The notes under the pieces were generated by a model, which had not been told where the DNA came from, searched no databases, and was given only the letters and a program-made list of their open reading frames with translations. The translations under genes and the position numbers were made by a program. A stretch of 64,000 nt of DNA from RBG-16-57-11 sp964503145 (GTDB lineage Bacteria; Chloroflexota; Anaerolineae; Anaerolineales; UBA4823), in assembly GCA_964503145.1 (NCBI GenBank), contig CAZCYV010000012.1, positions 48,499-112,498 of the forward strand, given 5' to 3'. Shown piece after piece: positions 52,409-59,872 of this stretch; the first letter of the stretch is position 1; the number at the start of each line of letters is the position of its first letter.

Positions 52409-53491
52409 ATGCACGCGCCCGGAAACGCCCCTGCCCGCGTCGTCGTCGCCATGAGCGGCGGCGTAGATAGCTCGGTGGCCGCGGCTCTGCTGCAACAGCA
52501 GGGCTACCAGGTCATCGGGATGATGATGCGCTTGTGGAGCGAGAGCGGACGACAGGAGGACAACCGCTGCTGCACCCCCGACGCCATGGCCCAGGCGCGA
52601 CGGGTGGCGGGGATGCTGGGCATCCCCTTCTACGCCGTGGACGCCCAGGAGCCGTTCTACCAGGTGGTGGTGCACGCCTTCAAAGAGGGTTACGCCCAGG
52701 GCCTGACCCCCAACCCCTGCCTGGCCTGCAACCGTTCCATCCGCTGGGATTTCCTGCTGCGCCGCGCCCTCGCCCTGGGTGCCACCCACATGGCCACCGG
52801 CCACTACGTCCGCCTGCGCCAGCAGGATGGCGCCTTTCAGATCCTGGGCGCCGTGGACGCTGACAAAGACCAGTCCTACGTGCTGCACGTGCTTGGCCAG
52901 GAGCAACTCGCCCATGCCCTGTTCCCGCTGGGCGAACTCACTAAGCCGCAGGTGCGGGAAATCGCCCGCCAGCTCGGCCTGCCGGTGGCCGAACGCCCCG
53001 ATAGCCAGGACCTGTGCTTCCTGGGGGGCGATGATTACCGCGACTTCCTGCGGCGCAACCTCCCCGGCGTCGAACAGCCTGGGCCGATCCTGACCACCCA
53101 GGGGCAGGAGATCGGCCAGCACCAGGGGCTGGCGTTCTACACTATCGGCCAGCGCCGCGGGCTGGGGCTTTCCAACCCACAGCCGTTGTACGTGCTCGGC
53201 AAAGACCTGCAGCGCAACGCCCTGATCGTGGGCACAGCGCAGGAGCTGGGGCGGGAGGAGCTGACCGCCGGACCGGTGCATTGGGTCTCAGGCGCTGCCC
53301 CGGCGGCGGAGTTTCGCGCCCAGGTGAAGATCCGCTACAAGGCGACGCCTGCCTGGGGGACGGTCAGCCTGTTGCCCGAAGGGCGCATCCGCGTGCGCTT
53401 CGACGCGCCGCTGCGCGATATCACGCCCGGACAGGCCGCCGTGCTCTACGACGGCGAGGTGTGTCTGGGGGGAGGGATGATCCTGCCATGA
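52409..53491 (+). CDS. mnmA: tRNA-specific 2-thiouridylase MnmA
   Basis: 360 residues. It thiolates U34 of Lys, Glu and Gln tRNAs. The ATP pyrophosphatase motif VVVAMSGGVDSSVAAALL is at the N-terminus. The catalytic Cys pair lies in NPCLACNRSIRWD and SQDLCFLGG. GQHQGLAFYTIGQRRGLGL and the final APLRDITPGQAAVLYDGEVCLGGG fit the C-terminal domains. Possibly translated from a leaderless mRNA. Its stop overlaps the ATG of a small membrane gene. Confidence 0.95.
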   Translation: MHAPGNAPARVVVAMSGGVDSSVAAALLQQQGYQVIGMMMRLWSESGRQEDNRCCTPDAMAQARRVAGMLGIPFYAVDAQEPFYQVVVHAFKEGYAQGLTPNPCLACNRSIRWDFLLRRALALGATHMATGHYVRLRQQDGAFQILGAVDADKDQSYVLHVLGQEQLAHALFPLGELTKPQVREIARQLGLPVAERPDSQDLCFLGGDDYRDFLRRNLPGVEQPGPILTTQGQEIGQHQGLAFYTIGQRRGLGLSNPQPLYVLGKDLQRNALIVGTAQELGREELTAGPVHWVSGAAPAAEFRAQVKIRYKATPAWGTVSLLPEGRIRVRFDAPLRDITPGQAAVLYDGEVCLGGGMILP

Positions 53492-53763
53492 GTCTGCCTG
53501 CCTTGCTGTTCGCCTTCTTGCTCGCCACGGCCTATGGCGCGGCGTTCCATCTGTGGCGCGGTGGGGGCGCCGGACGCCTGATGCTGGCGCTGTTCCTGGC
53601 CTGGAGCGGCTTCGCCGCTGGGCAGGTCGTCGCCGATTCGCTCGGCCTGAGCTTCGTTCGCGTCGGCGCAGTGCAGGTCGGCGCGGGTACGGTCGTCAGC
53701 CTGGCCTTCCTGTTCCTGGGCTACTGGCTGAGCCAGGCGCCGGAAAAGCCCGGAAAGCCGTGA
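53488..53763 (+). CDS. Small membrane protein coupled to mnmA
   Basis: 91 residues with three hydrophobic segments: about 2-20 (LPALLFAFLLATAYGAAFHL), 30-50 (LMLALFLAWSGFAAGQVV) and 60-82 (VGAGTVVSLAFLFLGYWL). The ATG overlaps the mnmA stop (ATGA). No family recognised; possibly a general small membrane protein. The convergent cspA terminator follows. Confidence 0.65.
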   Translation: MSLPALLFAFLLATAYGAAFHLWRGGGAGRLMLALFLAWSGFAAGQVVADSLGLSFVRVGAVQVGAGTVVSLAFLFLGYWLSQAPEKPGKP

Positions 53764-53766
53764 AAA

Positions 53767-53795
53767 CAAAAATGGGCGCCCCAGCGGACGCCCAT
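53767..53795 (-). terminator. Intrinsic terminator of the cold-shock gene
   Basis: On the minus strand a 7-bp stem (53789-53795 with 53772-53778) and 10-base loop are followed by TTTTTGTTTT. It lies 24 bases past the cspA stop. Confidence 0.8.
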
Positions 53796-53818
53796 CAAGA
53801 AATTGAGTTGGGTGCTTC

Positions 53819-54028
53819 TTAGACCAGGATCACGCGAGCGGCCTGGAGACCCTTCGGCCCCTGCTCGATGCTGAACTCCACCTTCTGGCCTTCCTGCAAG
53901 CTGCGGTAGCCGTCCATCTGGATGGCGGTGTAATGCACGAAGACATCCGCCCCACCCTCGCGCTCAATGAAGCCGTATCCCTTGCTCGCATTGAACCACT
54001 TTACTGTTCCAACTACACGGTCGTTCAT
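53819..54028 (-). CDS. cspA: Cold-shock protein, CspA family
   Basis: 69 residues, one OB fold. RNP1 GYGFIE and RNP2 VFVHYTAI are intact, with KWFNASKGYGF before them. It binds single-stranded RNA and DNA and melts mRNA structure. The ATG at 54028 has AAGGAG upstream. The message has an unusually long leader of about 165 nt with a 10-bp hairpin, as in cold-shock genes whose leader controls stability and translation. Divergent from trmI. Confidence 0.95.
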   Translation of the reverse strand: MNDRVVGTVKWFNASKGYGFIEREGGADVFVHYTAIQMDGYRSLQEGQKVEFSIEQGPKGLQAARVILV

Positions 54029-54124
54029 GATCAAACTTCTCCTTACGTTGAACTGAAAATTTTCCAGGCCGCCCATTCCTCTATCGGCGTGACGCAGTGG
54101 GTGAGGTCATAATTAACACAAAGT

Positions 54125-54153
54125 CGGTCTGAACACGTACTCCGTTCAGACCG
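54125..54153 (-). promoter_or_regulatory. Stem-loop in the cspA mRNA leader
   Basis: A 10-bp perfect inverted repeat (54125-54134 with 54144-54153) and 9-base loop, inside the leader. It may be a temperature- or ligand-responsive structure. No T run follows. Confidence 0.55.
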
Positions 54154-54189
54154 GCAATCACCACCGTAGAAAGAACAACACGTGCCACT

Positions 54190-54229
54190 TGCAAGGCAAA
54201 AGTTTATCAGCCTTGCAGGGTTTCGTCAA
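54190..54229 (-). promoter_or_regulatory. cspA promoter with inverted repeat around the -10
   Basis: On the minus strand: -35 TTGACG (54229-54224), 17-bp spacer, -10 TAAACT (54206-54201). TGCAAGGC (54190-54197) and GCCTTGCA (54210-54217) form an 8-bp inverted repeat that brackets the -10, like an operator. Confidence 0.65.
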
Positions 54230-54286
54230 GGTTTTCTATTTTTTCGGTCGTTATGGTAAGATAAGGGGCTGGAAAGCCAAAAGACG

Positions 54287-55174
54287 ATGTCAGAAATGAG
54301 TTCCTCTCGATACGCCCGCGCCGGCGACCTGGCGCAACTGGTCAGCCCCACCAACAAGAGCTTCATCCTGCGCCTGACGCCCGGCGACGAATTGCACACC
54401 CATCGCGGCATTCTGCGCCACGACGACCTGATCGGCCTGACCTGGGGCAGCGAAGTGTTCACCCACCTGGGGAAGACCTATTATCTGCTGCAGCCCTCGC
54501 TGAGCGACCTGCTGCGCGAGCTGAAGCGCAACACCCAGATCATGTACCCTAAGGACATCGGCTTCGTGCTGGTGACGCTGGGCATCGGGCCGGGGATGCA
54601 CGTGGTGGAGGCCGGCACCGGCTCCGGCGCGCTGACCATTGCCCTGGCCTGGGCGGTGGGACCACAGGGACGGGTGACCTCCTACGACCTGCGCCCGGAG
54701 ATGCAGAACCTGGCGCGTAAGAACCTGGAGCGCCTGGGGCTGCTCGACCAGGTGACGCTCAAACTGCGGGATATTGCCCAGGGTTTCGACGAGCAGGACG
54801 TGGATGCCTTATTCCTGGACCTGCCCAACCCCTACGATTACTTGCAACAGGCGCGCCAGGCGCTCAAGCCCGGCGGCCACTTCGGGACGATCCTGCCCAC
54901 CGTCAACCAGATCAGCCGCTTGCTGGACGCCTTCTACCAGTACAACTACGCCTTTGTGGATGTATGCGAGATCTTGCTGCGCTATTACAAGACCGTCTCC
55001 GAACGCCTGCGCCCGACTGACCGCATGGTGGCGCACACCGGCTACCTGGCCTTCGCCCGCCCGATGCTGGCGCCATTCCCGTCGCGGCCCGCAGCGCAAG
55101 GCTATAGCGTTGAGCCACGCCCCCCATTCACCGATGAGGTCTCCGATTCCTTTGCCGAGGCAGAGAGTGAGTGA
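54287..55174 (+). CDS. trmI: tRNA (adenine(58)-N1)-methyltransferase TrmI
   Basis: 295 residues. An N-terminal beta domain of about 75 residues precedes a Rossmann SAM domain: HVVEAGTGSGALTIALAWAV (motif I), VTSYDLRPEMQNLARKNLER, and LFLDLPNPYDYLQQA, with the conserved Asp-Leu-Pro-Asn-Pro. It methylates A58 in the T-loop of tRNAs, often important for thermal stability. A -10-like TAAGAT at 54257-54262 precedes the ATG. The next gene starts just after its stop. Confidence 0.92.
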   Translation: MSEMSSSRYARAGDLAQLVSPTNKSFILRLTPGDELHTHRGILRHDDLIGLTWGSEVFTHLGKTYYLLQPSLSDLLRELKRNTQIMYPKDIGFVLVTLGIGPGMHVVEAGTGSGALTIALAWAVGPQGRVTSYDLRPEMQNLARKNLERLGLLDQVTLKLRDIAQGFDEQDVDALFLDLPNPYDYLQQARQALKPGGHFGTILPTVNQISRLLDAFYQYNYAFVDVCEILLRYYKTVSERLRPTDRMVAHTGYLAFARPMLAPFPSRPAAQGYSVEPRPPFTDEVSDSFAEAESE

Positions 55175-55176
55175 GC

Positions 55177-55740
55177 ATGTTCCGCCGACGAATGATCTCC
55201 AGACGCCTGCTACAACCCATTGGAATAGGCCCAAGGCGGCTTCTGATCCAGGCGAATCGCTTGAAGGATCAGGGACGGACCGCAGAAGCCGCAGAGCTGT
55301 TCGAGCGCCTCGGTCATGGCGCCCAGGAAAGGGGGTTGCTCCGCCGCGCCCCCTACCTGCTGCTACAGGCAGCATATTGTTGGTTGCTGGCTGGCAGGCC
55401 TGAACGCAGCCGCCTGCCAGCCCGCCAGGCGCTTTCGCTGTTCATCGCTACTCAAAATTGGGCGGCCCTGCGCGATAGCGCTGATCTGCTCATCACCGAC
55501 ATGGAGCGTATGGGATACTCGCAGGAGGCAGAAGAGATTCGCGCTATTCTCGCCCAGGCCCTGGCCGAACACCCCGCAGCGTTCCCGTCATCTCAAGCTG
55601 CGGCGAAGAAATTCTCACCTACGCTGCCCCCTAAGTGCCCGTTCTGTGGGGCAACCCTGCGCTCCGATCAGGTGACATGGATTGACGAAACGACCGCCGA
55701 ATGCGCTTATTGCGGCAGCGCCGTCCAAAGTCAGGTCTGA
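55177..55740 (+). CDS. Helical (TPR-like) protein with C-terminal zinc ribbon
   Basis: 187 residues. The N-terminal three quarters is alpha-helical with TPR-like pairs (LIQANRLKDQGRTAEAAELF; LLRRAPYLLLQAAYCWLLAG). The C-terminus is a zinc ribbon: KCPFCGATLRSDQVTW then CAYCGSAV. Start ATG 55177, or an in-frame GTG at 55171 overlapping the trmI stop. No named family; probably a protein-protein adaptor. Sits between trmI and the Nudix gene on one transcript. Confidence 0.65.
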   Translation: MFRRRMISRRLLQPIGIGPRRLLIQANRLKDQGRTAEAAELFERLGHGAQERGLLRRAPYLLLQAAYCWLLAGRPERSRLPARQALSLFIATQNWAALRDSADLLITDMERMGYSQEAEEIRAILAQALAEHPAAFPSSQAAAKKFSPTLPPKCPFCGATLRSDQVTWIDETTAECAYCGSAVQSQV

Positions 55741-55747
55741 ATGCTCG

Positions 55748-56374
55748 ATGGGCATGCTTGAATTGAGCGAAGCCGAGATCGCGCGCAGATTATCGCAAGC
55801 GCTGAGCCAGGCTCCGCCGGAGCCTTACCTGGAGTTCGCCGCGCTGCCGCAGTTCCTGGTCGGCCCGCCTAAACCAGCGGCGGTGCTGATCCCGCTGCTC
55901 TCCAACGGCCGCGGCTGGCAGGTGCTATTCACCCGCCGCCACTCCGACCTGCCCGAGCACAGCGGACAGGTGGCTTTCCCCGGCGGGCGCACCGATCCCG
56001 AAGACACCTCGCCGGAGCACACTGCCCTGCGCGAAGCCTACGAAGAGATCGGGCTGCGGCCGCAGGATGTGCGCATCCTGGGGCGCCTGCAGGATTACCT
56101 GACGGTCACCAATTACCGCGTCACGCCGGTGGTAGGGGTGATCCCCTGGCCGTATGAGTTCCATCCGGCGGCGGCAGAAGTCAGCCGGGTGTTCACCATC
56201 CCTCTGGCGTGGCTGGCGCGGCCAGAGAACCGCGAAGAGCGCCTCCGTCCGCTTCCCCCACCCTTCGCCGCGACCAGGGTGGTTTATTTTCAGCCCTACG
56301 ACGGCGAGGTGCTGTGGGGCGCCAGCGCCCGCATGACCCTGAATTTGATCCGGGTGCTGGGCGGAGCCGGTTAG
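55748..56374 (+). CDS. Nudix hydrolase, CoA pyrophosphatase-like
   Basis: 208 residues. Nudix box GGRTDPEDTSPEHTALREAY followed by EEIGL carries the metal-binding Glu residues. The preceding FTRRHSDLPEHSGQVAFPGG is the signature extension of CoA/acyl-CoA-cleaving Nudix enzymes (NudL/NUDT7 type). ATG 55748 or 55754. It lies eight bases after the zinc-ribbon gene. Convergent with rplY; the shared terminator at 56442-56468 lies between. Confidence 0.88.
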   Translation: MGMLELSEAEIARRLSQALSQAPPEPYLEFAALPQFLVGPPKPAAVLIPLLSNGRGWQVLFTRRHSDLPEHSGQVAFPGGRTDPEDTSPEHTALREAYEEIGLRPQDVRILGRLQDYLTVTNYRVTPVVGVIPWPYEFHPAAAEVSRVFTIPLAWLARPENREERLRPLPPPFAATRVVYFQPYDGEVLWGASARMTLNLIRVLGGAG

Positions 56375-56441
56375 GCAGAGGTTGCTTCTGCCAGCCACAA
56401 ATGCTGGCTTTGCAATGACATCTATACACACTTTAAAAACT

Positions 56442-56468
56442 GCCCCCCGCAACTGAGCTGCGGGGGGC
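56442..56468 (-). terminator. Intrinsic terminator of rplY
   Basis: A 10-bp stem (56442-56451 with 56459-56468), 7-base loop. On the minus strand it is followed by AGTTTTTAAA, just beyond the rplY stop. It may also help stop the convergent Nudix transcript. Confidence 0.8.
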
Positions 56469-56482
56469 TTGTGTCTGGCTGA

Positions 56483-57124
56483 CTAAAACTCTTCTTCTTC
56501 CTTCTTGCCCTTTTCGATCACTTCCGGCTCGGCAGGACCGGCGAGCGCTTCGGCGGGCAGCTCTTCCTCGCCCTCGGGCGCAGTGGCCACCACCACAATC
56601 TCATCCGGGTCGGTGAGCACTTCCACCCTGGGCGGCCGCGGGACATCCCGCACGTAGATGGCGTCGCCGATCTGCTCCAGCGCGCTCAGGTCAATTTCCA
56701 GGTGGTTGGGCAGGTCGCCCGGCAGACACTCTACATCCAGCTCTTCCAGCGAAGTGACGATCACCGCGTTGTACATCTTCACTGCGGGAGCCTCGCCGAC
56801 GAACTGCAACCCAACGTTGACGCGCAGCTTCTCGGTGAGCGAGACGGCCTGAAAGTCCACGTGCAGCAGGTCGCCGGTCACCGGGTGGCGCTGGCGCTCG
56901 CGCACCAGGGTGGTGTACTTCTGGCCGTTCACGTTCACTTCCACGAGCTGCGACGAAGACACCTTCGGCAGCAGCAGGGAGGCGTCGTGAAAGTTCAGGC
57001 TCACCGGGATGGGGGCGATGTGGGAGCCGTAGATCACCGCCGGTAATAGCCCCTGGCGGCGCAGCGCCCGCACCTGCTTGCCAATCACCTGGCGTGATTG
57101 TGCTTCGATTACTACCTTTTCCAT
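56483..57124 (-). CDS. rplY: Ribosomal protein bL25 (CTC type)
   Basis: 213 residues, the long form with a C-terminal beta domain. It binds 5S rRNA. Motifs: AQSRQVIGKQVRALRRQGLL, PAVIYGSHIAPIPVSL, HPVTGDLLHVDFQAVSLTEK and VECLPGDLPNHLEIDLSAL. A strongly acidic/charged tail follows (EKGKKEEEEF). The start is ATG 57124, matching the family opening; upstream in-frame codons lie in the leader. Confidence 0.94.
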   Translation of the reverse strand: MEKVVIEAQSRQVIGKQVRALRRQGLLPAVIYGSHIAPIPVSLNFHDASLLLPKVSSSQLVEVNVNGQKYTTLVRERQRHPVTGDLLHVDFQAVSLTEKLRVNVGLQFVGEAPAVKMYNAVIVTSLEELDVECLPGDLPNHLEIDLSALEQIGDAIYVRDVPRPPRVEVLTDPDEIVVVATAPEGEEELPAEALAGPAEPEVIEKGKKEEEEF

Positions 57125-57260
57125 CTCTTCCTTCCTCGGAGCGCCTCTCACCCGGCCGCGCCGGGTTACCCTCGCTCCTTTGGGTTGAATTCCGGCTTCC
57201 GCCGGTGGGTATTCGCGAGGCACCCGCGGCGCCTCGTCTTCAACGAAACCTGTTCGAAAT

Positions 57261-57298
57261 CGCCCTGAGCGGAGCGCTCTTTGCGCAGTCGAAGGGCG
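57261..57298. repeat. Interrupted REP-like palindrome
   Basis: CGCCCTGAGC ... GCAGTCGAAGGGCG: the same CTGAGC and GCAGTCGAAG halves as at 25675-25728, here split by 14 bases, between rplY and the repeat-protein gene. Confidence 0.5.
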
Positions 57299-57346
57299 TC
57301 ATGCTTCGGCTATGCTCAGCATGCTCCGGTCGGGCGGGCGAAAGGC

Positions 57347-57907
57347 TTACTTCCTGCGCCCCAGCAAAAGCTGGAACAGGAACAGCACCAGGCCAAGGCC
57401 GATCCCGGCGGAAAGACCGGCGAGCAGGGCGCGCGGAGTATCCACCATCGTCTCCACGGGGCCTTCCACGCGGCCCGCCAGCAGCACCGCCGTGCGCAAC
57501 GGCCCGCCGCTCACTTCCCGCGCCACCAGCACCGCCGCCTGGGCGTCGTTGGCCTCCACCGCCTGGGCATAGAGCGCCACCGCCCGGCTGTTCTCCAGCG
57601 TTGCCTTCTCCACCTGCGCCGCGCCGATAAAGCTCTGCGACGCGTCCAGTGTGCTCCCCTGCGCCAGGGCGATGGCGCCGTTGGTGACCGTGATAGCTTC
57701 CGCCTGCACCTGCGCCGCGGCGCTGTTGCGCAGCTCGACCTCGGCGGCGTTCACCTGGTTGGCGGCGCTGTTACTCATCCGCACCAGTTCCGCGCTCACT
57801 TTGGCGACATTGACATTGCTCAGGTTGACCGCCTCGGCGCTGATCTCTTCGCCTTCGGCGGGCGTTCCCTGGGGCTCAGGCTCCAGGGGAATGGATTGCT
57901 CGCTCAT
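57347..57907 (-). CDS. Repeat-rich protein with C-terminal membrane tail, unknown function
   Basis: 186 residues. After an acidic Pro-rich start (PLEPEPQGTPAEGEEISAE), residues about 25-145 form a regular beta-helix-like run of short units: NLSNVNVAKVSAELVRMSNS, AAEVELRNSAAAQVQAEAIT, VTNGAIALAQGSTLDASQSF. The chain ends in one membrane helix, LSAGIGLGLVLFLFQLLLG, and RRK, i.e. a tail anchor with the repeat domain in the cytoplasm. The unit pattern recalls bactofilin-like or pentapeptide-type beta-helices but fits neither exactly. No family recognised. A terminator-like hairpin lies in its leader. Confidence 0.6.
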   Translation of the reverse strand: MSEQSIPLEPEPQGTPAEGEEISAEAVNLSNVNVAKVSAELVRMSNSAANQVNAAEVELRNSAAAQVQAEAITVTNGAIALAQGSTLDASQSFIGAAQVEKATLENSRAVALYAQAVEANDAQAAVLVAREVSGGPLRTAVLLAGRVEGPVETMVDTPRALLAGLSAGIGLGLVLFLFQLLLGRRK

Positions 57908-57953
57908 CTTACGCCTCCGGGCTGCTGCTCGCAGCCTGATCGTTCCAAACCGC

Positions 57954-57981
57954 AAAAAAATACCCCCGCCTTCTGGGGGCA
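57954..57981 (-). promoter_or_regulatory. Terminator-like hairpin in the leader of the repeat-protein gene
   Basis: On the minus strand CCCCC-AGAAGGC-GGGGG followed by TATTTTTTT: a classic intrinsic terminator, about 50 bases upstream of the ATG at 57907. No minus-strand gene lies behind it, so it may be an attenuator, or stop antisense transcription from the plus-strand gene region. Confidence 0.6.
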
Positions 57982-58054
57982 CTCCAGAACTGTATTTTAG
58001 CCTGCCTGGGGCGTTTCGTCAATGGCGGCGGCGAAATTGACGTTGCGCCCAGGG

Positions 58055-58060
58055 TATAAT
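58055..58060 (+). promoter_or_regulatory. -10 hexamer abutting the DUF3267 gene start
   Basis: A perfect TATAAT ends 9 bases before a GTG at 58070. No ribosome binding site follows it, so a leaderless mRNA is likely. Confidence 0.5.
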
Positions 58061-58069
58061 CAGCCTATC

Positions 58070-58666
58070 GTGTCCGCCCTGTCCAGCCTGCCGCCCGAAT
58101 ATCAACTTGCCCGCGCCATTGACTTGCGCCAGCAGCCGCGCCTGCTGCTGGAGCTAAACCTGGTGGGGCTGGGGCTTTTGCTGCTTTCTGGCTGGCTGTT
58201 CTTGTGGCTGGCGGTTCGGCTGCGCCCAGAAGCAGGTCTGAGGCTCTCCCTGCGCCTGTCTGACAGCCTGGTCGTCGTCCTGGGGATCGTAATCGCCTTT
58301 GCCGCGGTGCTGCTGCTGCACGAACTGGTGCACGGCACCTGCTTCTGGCTGATCACCCGCCGCCCGCCGCGCTTCGGCGTGCAACTGGCCTACGCCTACG
58401 CCGCCGCGCCGCAATGGTACATCCCGCGCAACCCCTACTTGATCGTCGGAATGGCGCCGTTGGTCGTGATCACCCTGGTCGGCGTCGCTCTGCTGCCCGT
58501 ATTGCCGGCGGCGCTGCTGCTGCCATGGATCTTCGCCCTGACGATCAACGCCTCCGGCTCGATCGGCGACCTGTACATCATCGCCTGGCTGCTGACCCGC
58601 CCCGCCAGCGCCCTGGTCAACGATCACGGAGACCGCATCTACATTTACTTGCCCGAAGCCCGATGA
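58070..58666 (+). CDS. DUF3267 family membrane protein with metalloprotease-like motif
   Basis: 198 residues from the GTG at 58070. Four or five membrane helices: LLELNLVGLGLLLLSGWLFL, SLVVVLGIVIAFAAVLLL, then the HExxH of LLHELVHGTCFW, GVQLAYAYAAAPQWYIP, and LPAALLLPWIFALTINASGS with a final INASGSIGDLYI. DUF3267 proteins have this intramembrane HELxH motif and a late Asp, and are thought to be site-2-protease-like, without proof. The start is chosen from the -10 box at 58055-58060; an in-frame ATG at 58022 would precede it. Overlaps the RsmC-like gene (ATGA). Confidence 0.82.
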   Translation: MSALSSLPPEYQLARAIDLRQQPRLLLELNLVGLGLLLLSGWLFLWLAVRLRPEAGLRLSLRLSDSLVVVLGIVIAFAAVLLLHELVHGTCFWLITRRPPRFGVQLAYAYAAAPQWYIPRNPYLIVGMAPLVVITLVGVALLPVLPAALLLPWIFALTINASGSIGDLYIIAWLLTRPASALVNDHGDRIYIYLPEAR

Positions 58667-59871
58667 GACCCGCCCCCGGTCCCGGCGCCCTTTCCCCTGA
58701 GGACGACTATGCCCGGCAGCGCCGCCTGCTGTTGCAGCTGGGCGGCCAGGAGGTGGCGGTGATCACTCGGCCGGGGCTGGCCGACTGGCAGGGCGTCTCG
58801 CCGGCGGCGGCGCTGCTGGCCGAGCACGCCGACTTCCCGCCTGGAGCAAAGGCGCTGCTGCTGGGCAGCGGCCACGGCGCGGCGGCGGTGATCCTGGCGC
58901 AGCGACTGGCGGGGGGCGAATTGTGGGTGATGGACGACAGCGCCATCGCCCTGCAAGCCAGCGCCGCCACCCTGGCAGTCAACGGCATCCACACCGCCCG
59001 GCTGGTGTGGGAGATCGAACTGCCCTCGGAGCAGACGGGCAGCTTCGATGCAGCGGCGCTGGAGCTGCCCAAGGGGCGCAAGCTGGCGCGGCGCTGGCTG
59101 GCGCAGGCCTGGATGGCGCTGCGCCCCGGCGGCGCGCTCTATCTGGCGGGCGCCAACCAGTTGGGGGTGCAATCGGCGCTCAAAGACGCCGCGGCGCTGT
59201 TCGGGCCGGGAGCGATCCTGGATTACAAGAAGGGCAGCCGCATCACCTGCTTCACCCGCCCAGCCGCTCCAAGCGACGCGCCGGGCTGGCTGGGCGAGCC
59301 GGGCATCGCTCCGGGGAGCTGGTTCGAGTTCGAGGCCGAGACACCCCTGGGGCGGCTGCGCTTGTTCAGCCTGCCGGGGGTGTTCTCTTACGATCGGCTG
59401 GATGACGCCAGCCGCCTGCTGCTTGGCGTACTGCGCGTCTCTCCCAGCGACCGGATGGCCGATCTGGGCTGCGGCTATGGCGTGTTGGGGCTGGTCGCGG
59501 CGCAGATGGGCGCCGCCCAGGTGGACCTGCTGGACGTCAGCCTGCTGGCTGTGGCCGCGGCGCGGTGCAACATCCAGCGCCTGGCGCTGGACAACGCCCG
59601 GGCGCTGCCCAGCGATGTGCTGAGCGCAGTGGCGGGAGAGCGCTACACCCGGATCATTACCAACCCGCCCTTCCACGCCGGGCGAGGGACAGATTACCAG
59701 ATCGCGGCAGCGTTCATCCGTCAGAGCCACGCCGCGCTGGAGCCGGGCGGTGAACTGCTGCTGGTGGCCAATCGCTTCATCCGTTACGAGAAGTTGATGA
59801 CCGGGCTGTTTCGCCAGGTCGGCGTGGCGGCGCAGGACGAACGCTATCGGGTACTGACAGCAATTAAGTAG
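58663..59871 (+). CDS. RsmC-like methyltransferase with duplicated Rossmann domains
   Basis: 402 residues. The N-terminal half (about 55-190) is a degenerate methyltransferase domain (ALLLGSGHGAAAVILAQRL; PKGRKLARRWLAQAW). The C-terminal half is intact: MADLGCGYGVLGLVAAQMGA (motif I), DLLDVSLLAVAAARCN, and the catalytic NPPFHAGRGTDYQIAAAFI. The domain duplication and GRGTDY match RsmC, which makes m2G1207 of 16S rRNA, or the related RlmG. Translationally coupled to the DUF3267 gene. Converges on the dehydrogenase gene, stops one base apart. Confidence 0.85.
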   Translation: MRPAPGPGALSPEDDYARQRRLLLQLGGQEVAVITRPGLADWQGVSPAAALLAEHADFPPGAKALLLGSGHGAAAVILAQRLAGGELWVMDDSAIALQASAATLAVNGIHTARLVWEIELPSEQTGSFDAAALELPKGRKLARRWLAQAWMALRPGGALYLAGANQLGVQSALKDAAALFGPGAILDYKKGSRITCFTRPAAPSDAPGWLGEPGIAPGSWFEFEAETPLGRLRLFSLPGVFSYDRLDDASRLLLGVLRVSPSDRMADLGCGYGVLGLVAAQMGAAQVDLLDVSLLAVAAARCNIQRLALDNARALPSDVLSAVAGERYTRIITNPPFHAGRGTDYQIAAAFIRQSHAALEPGGELLLVANRFIRYEKLMTGLFRQVGVAAQDERYRVLTAIK

Positions 59872-59872
59872 C

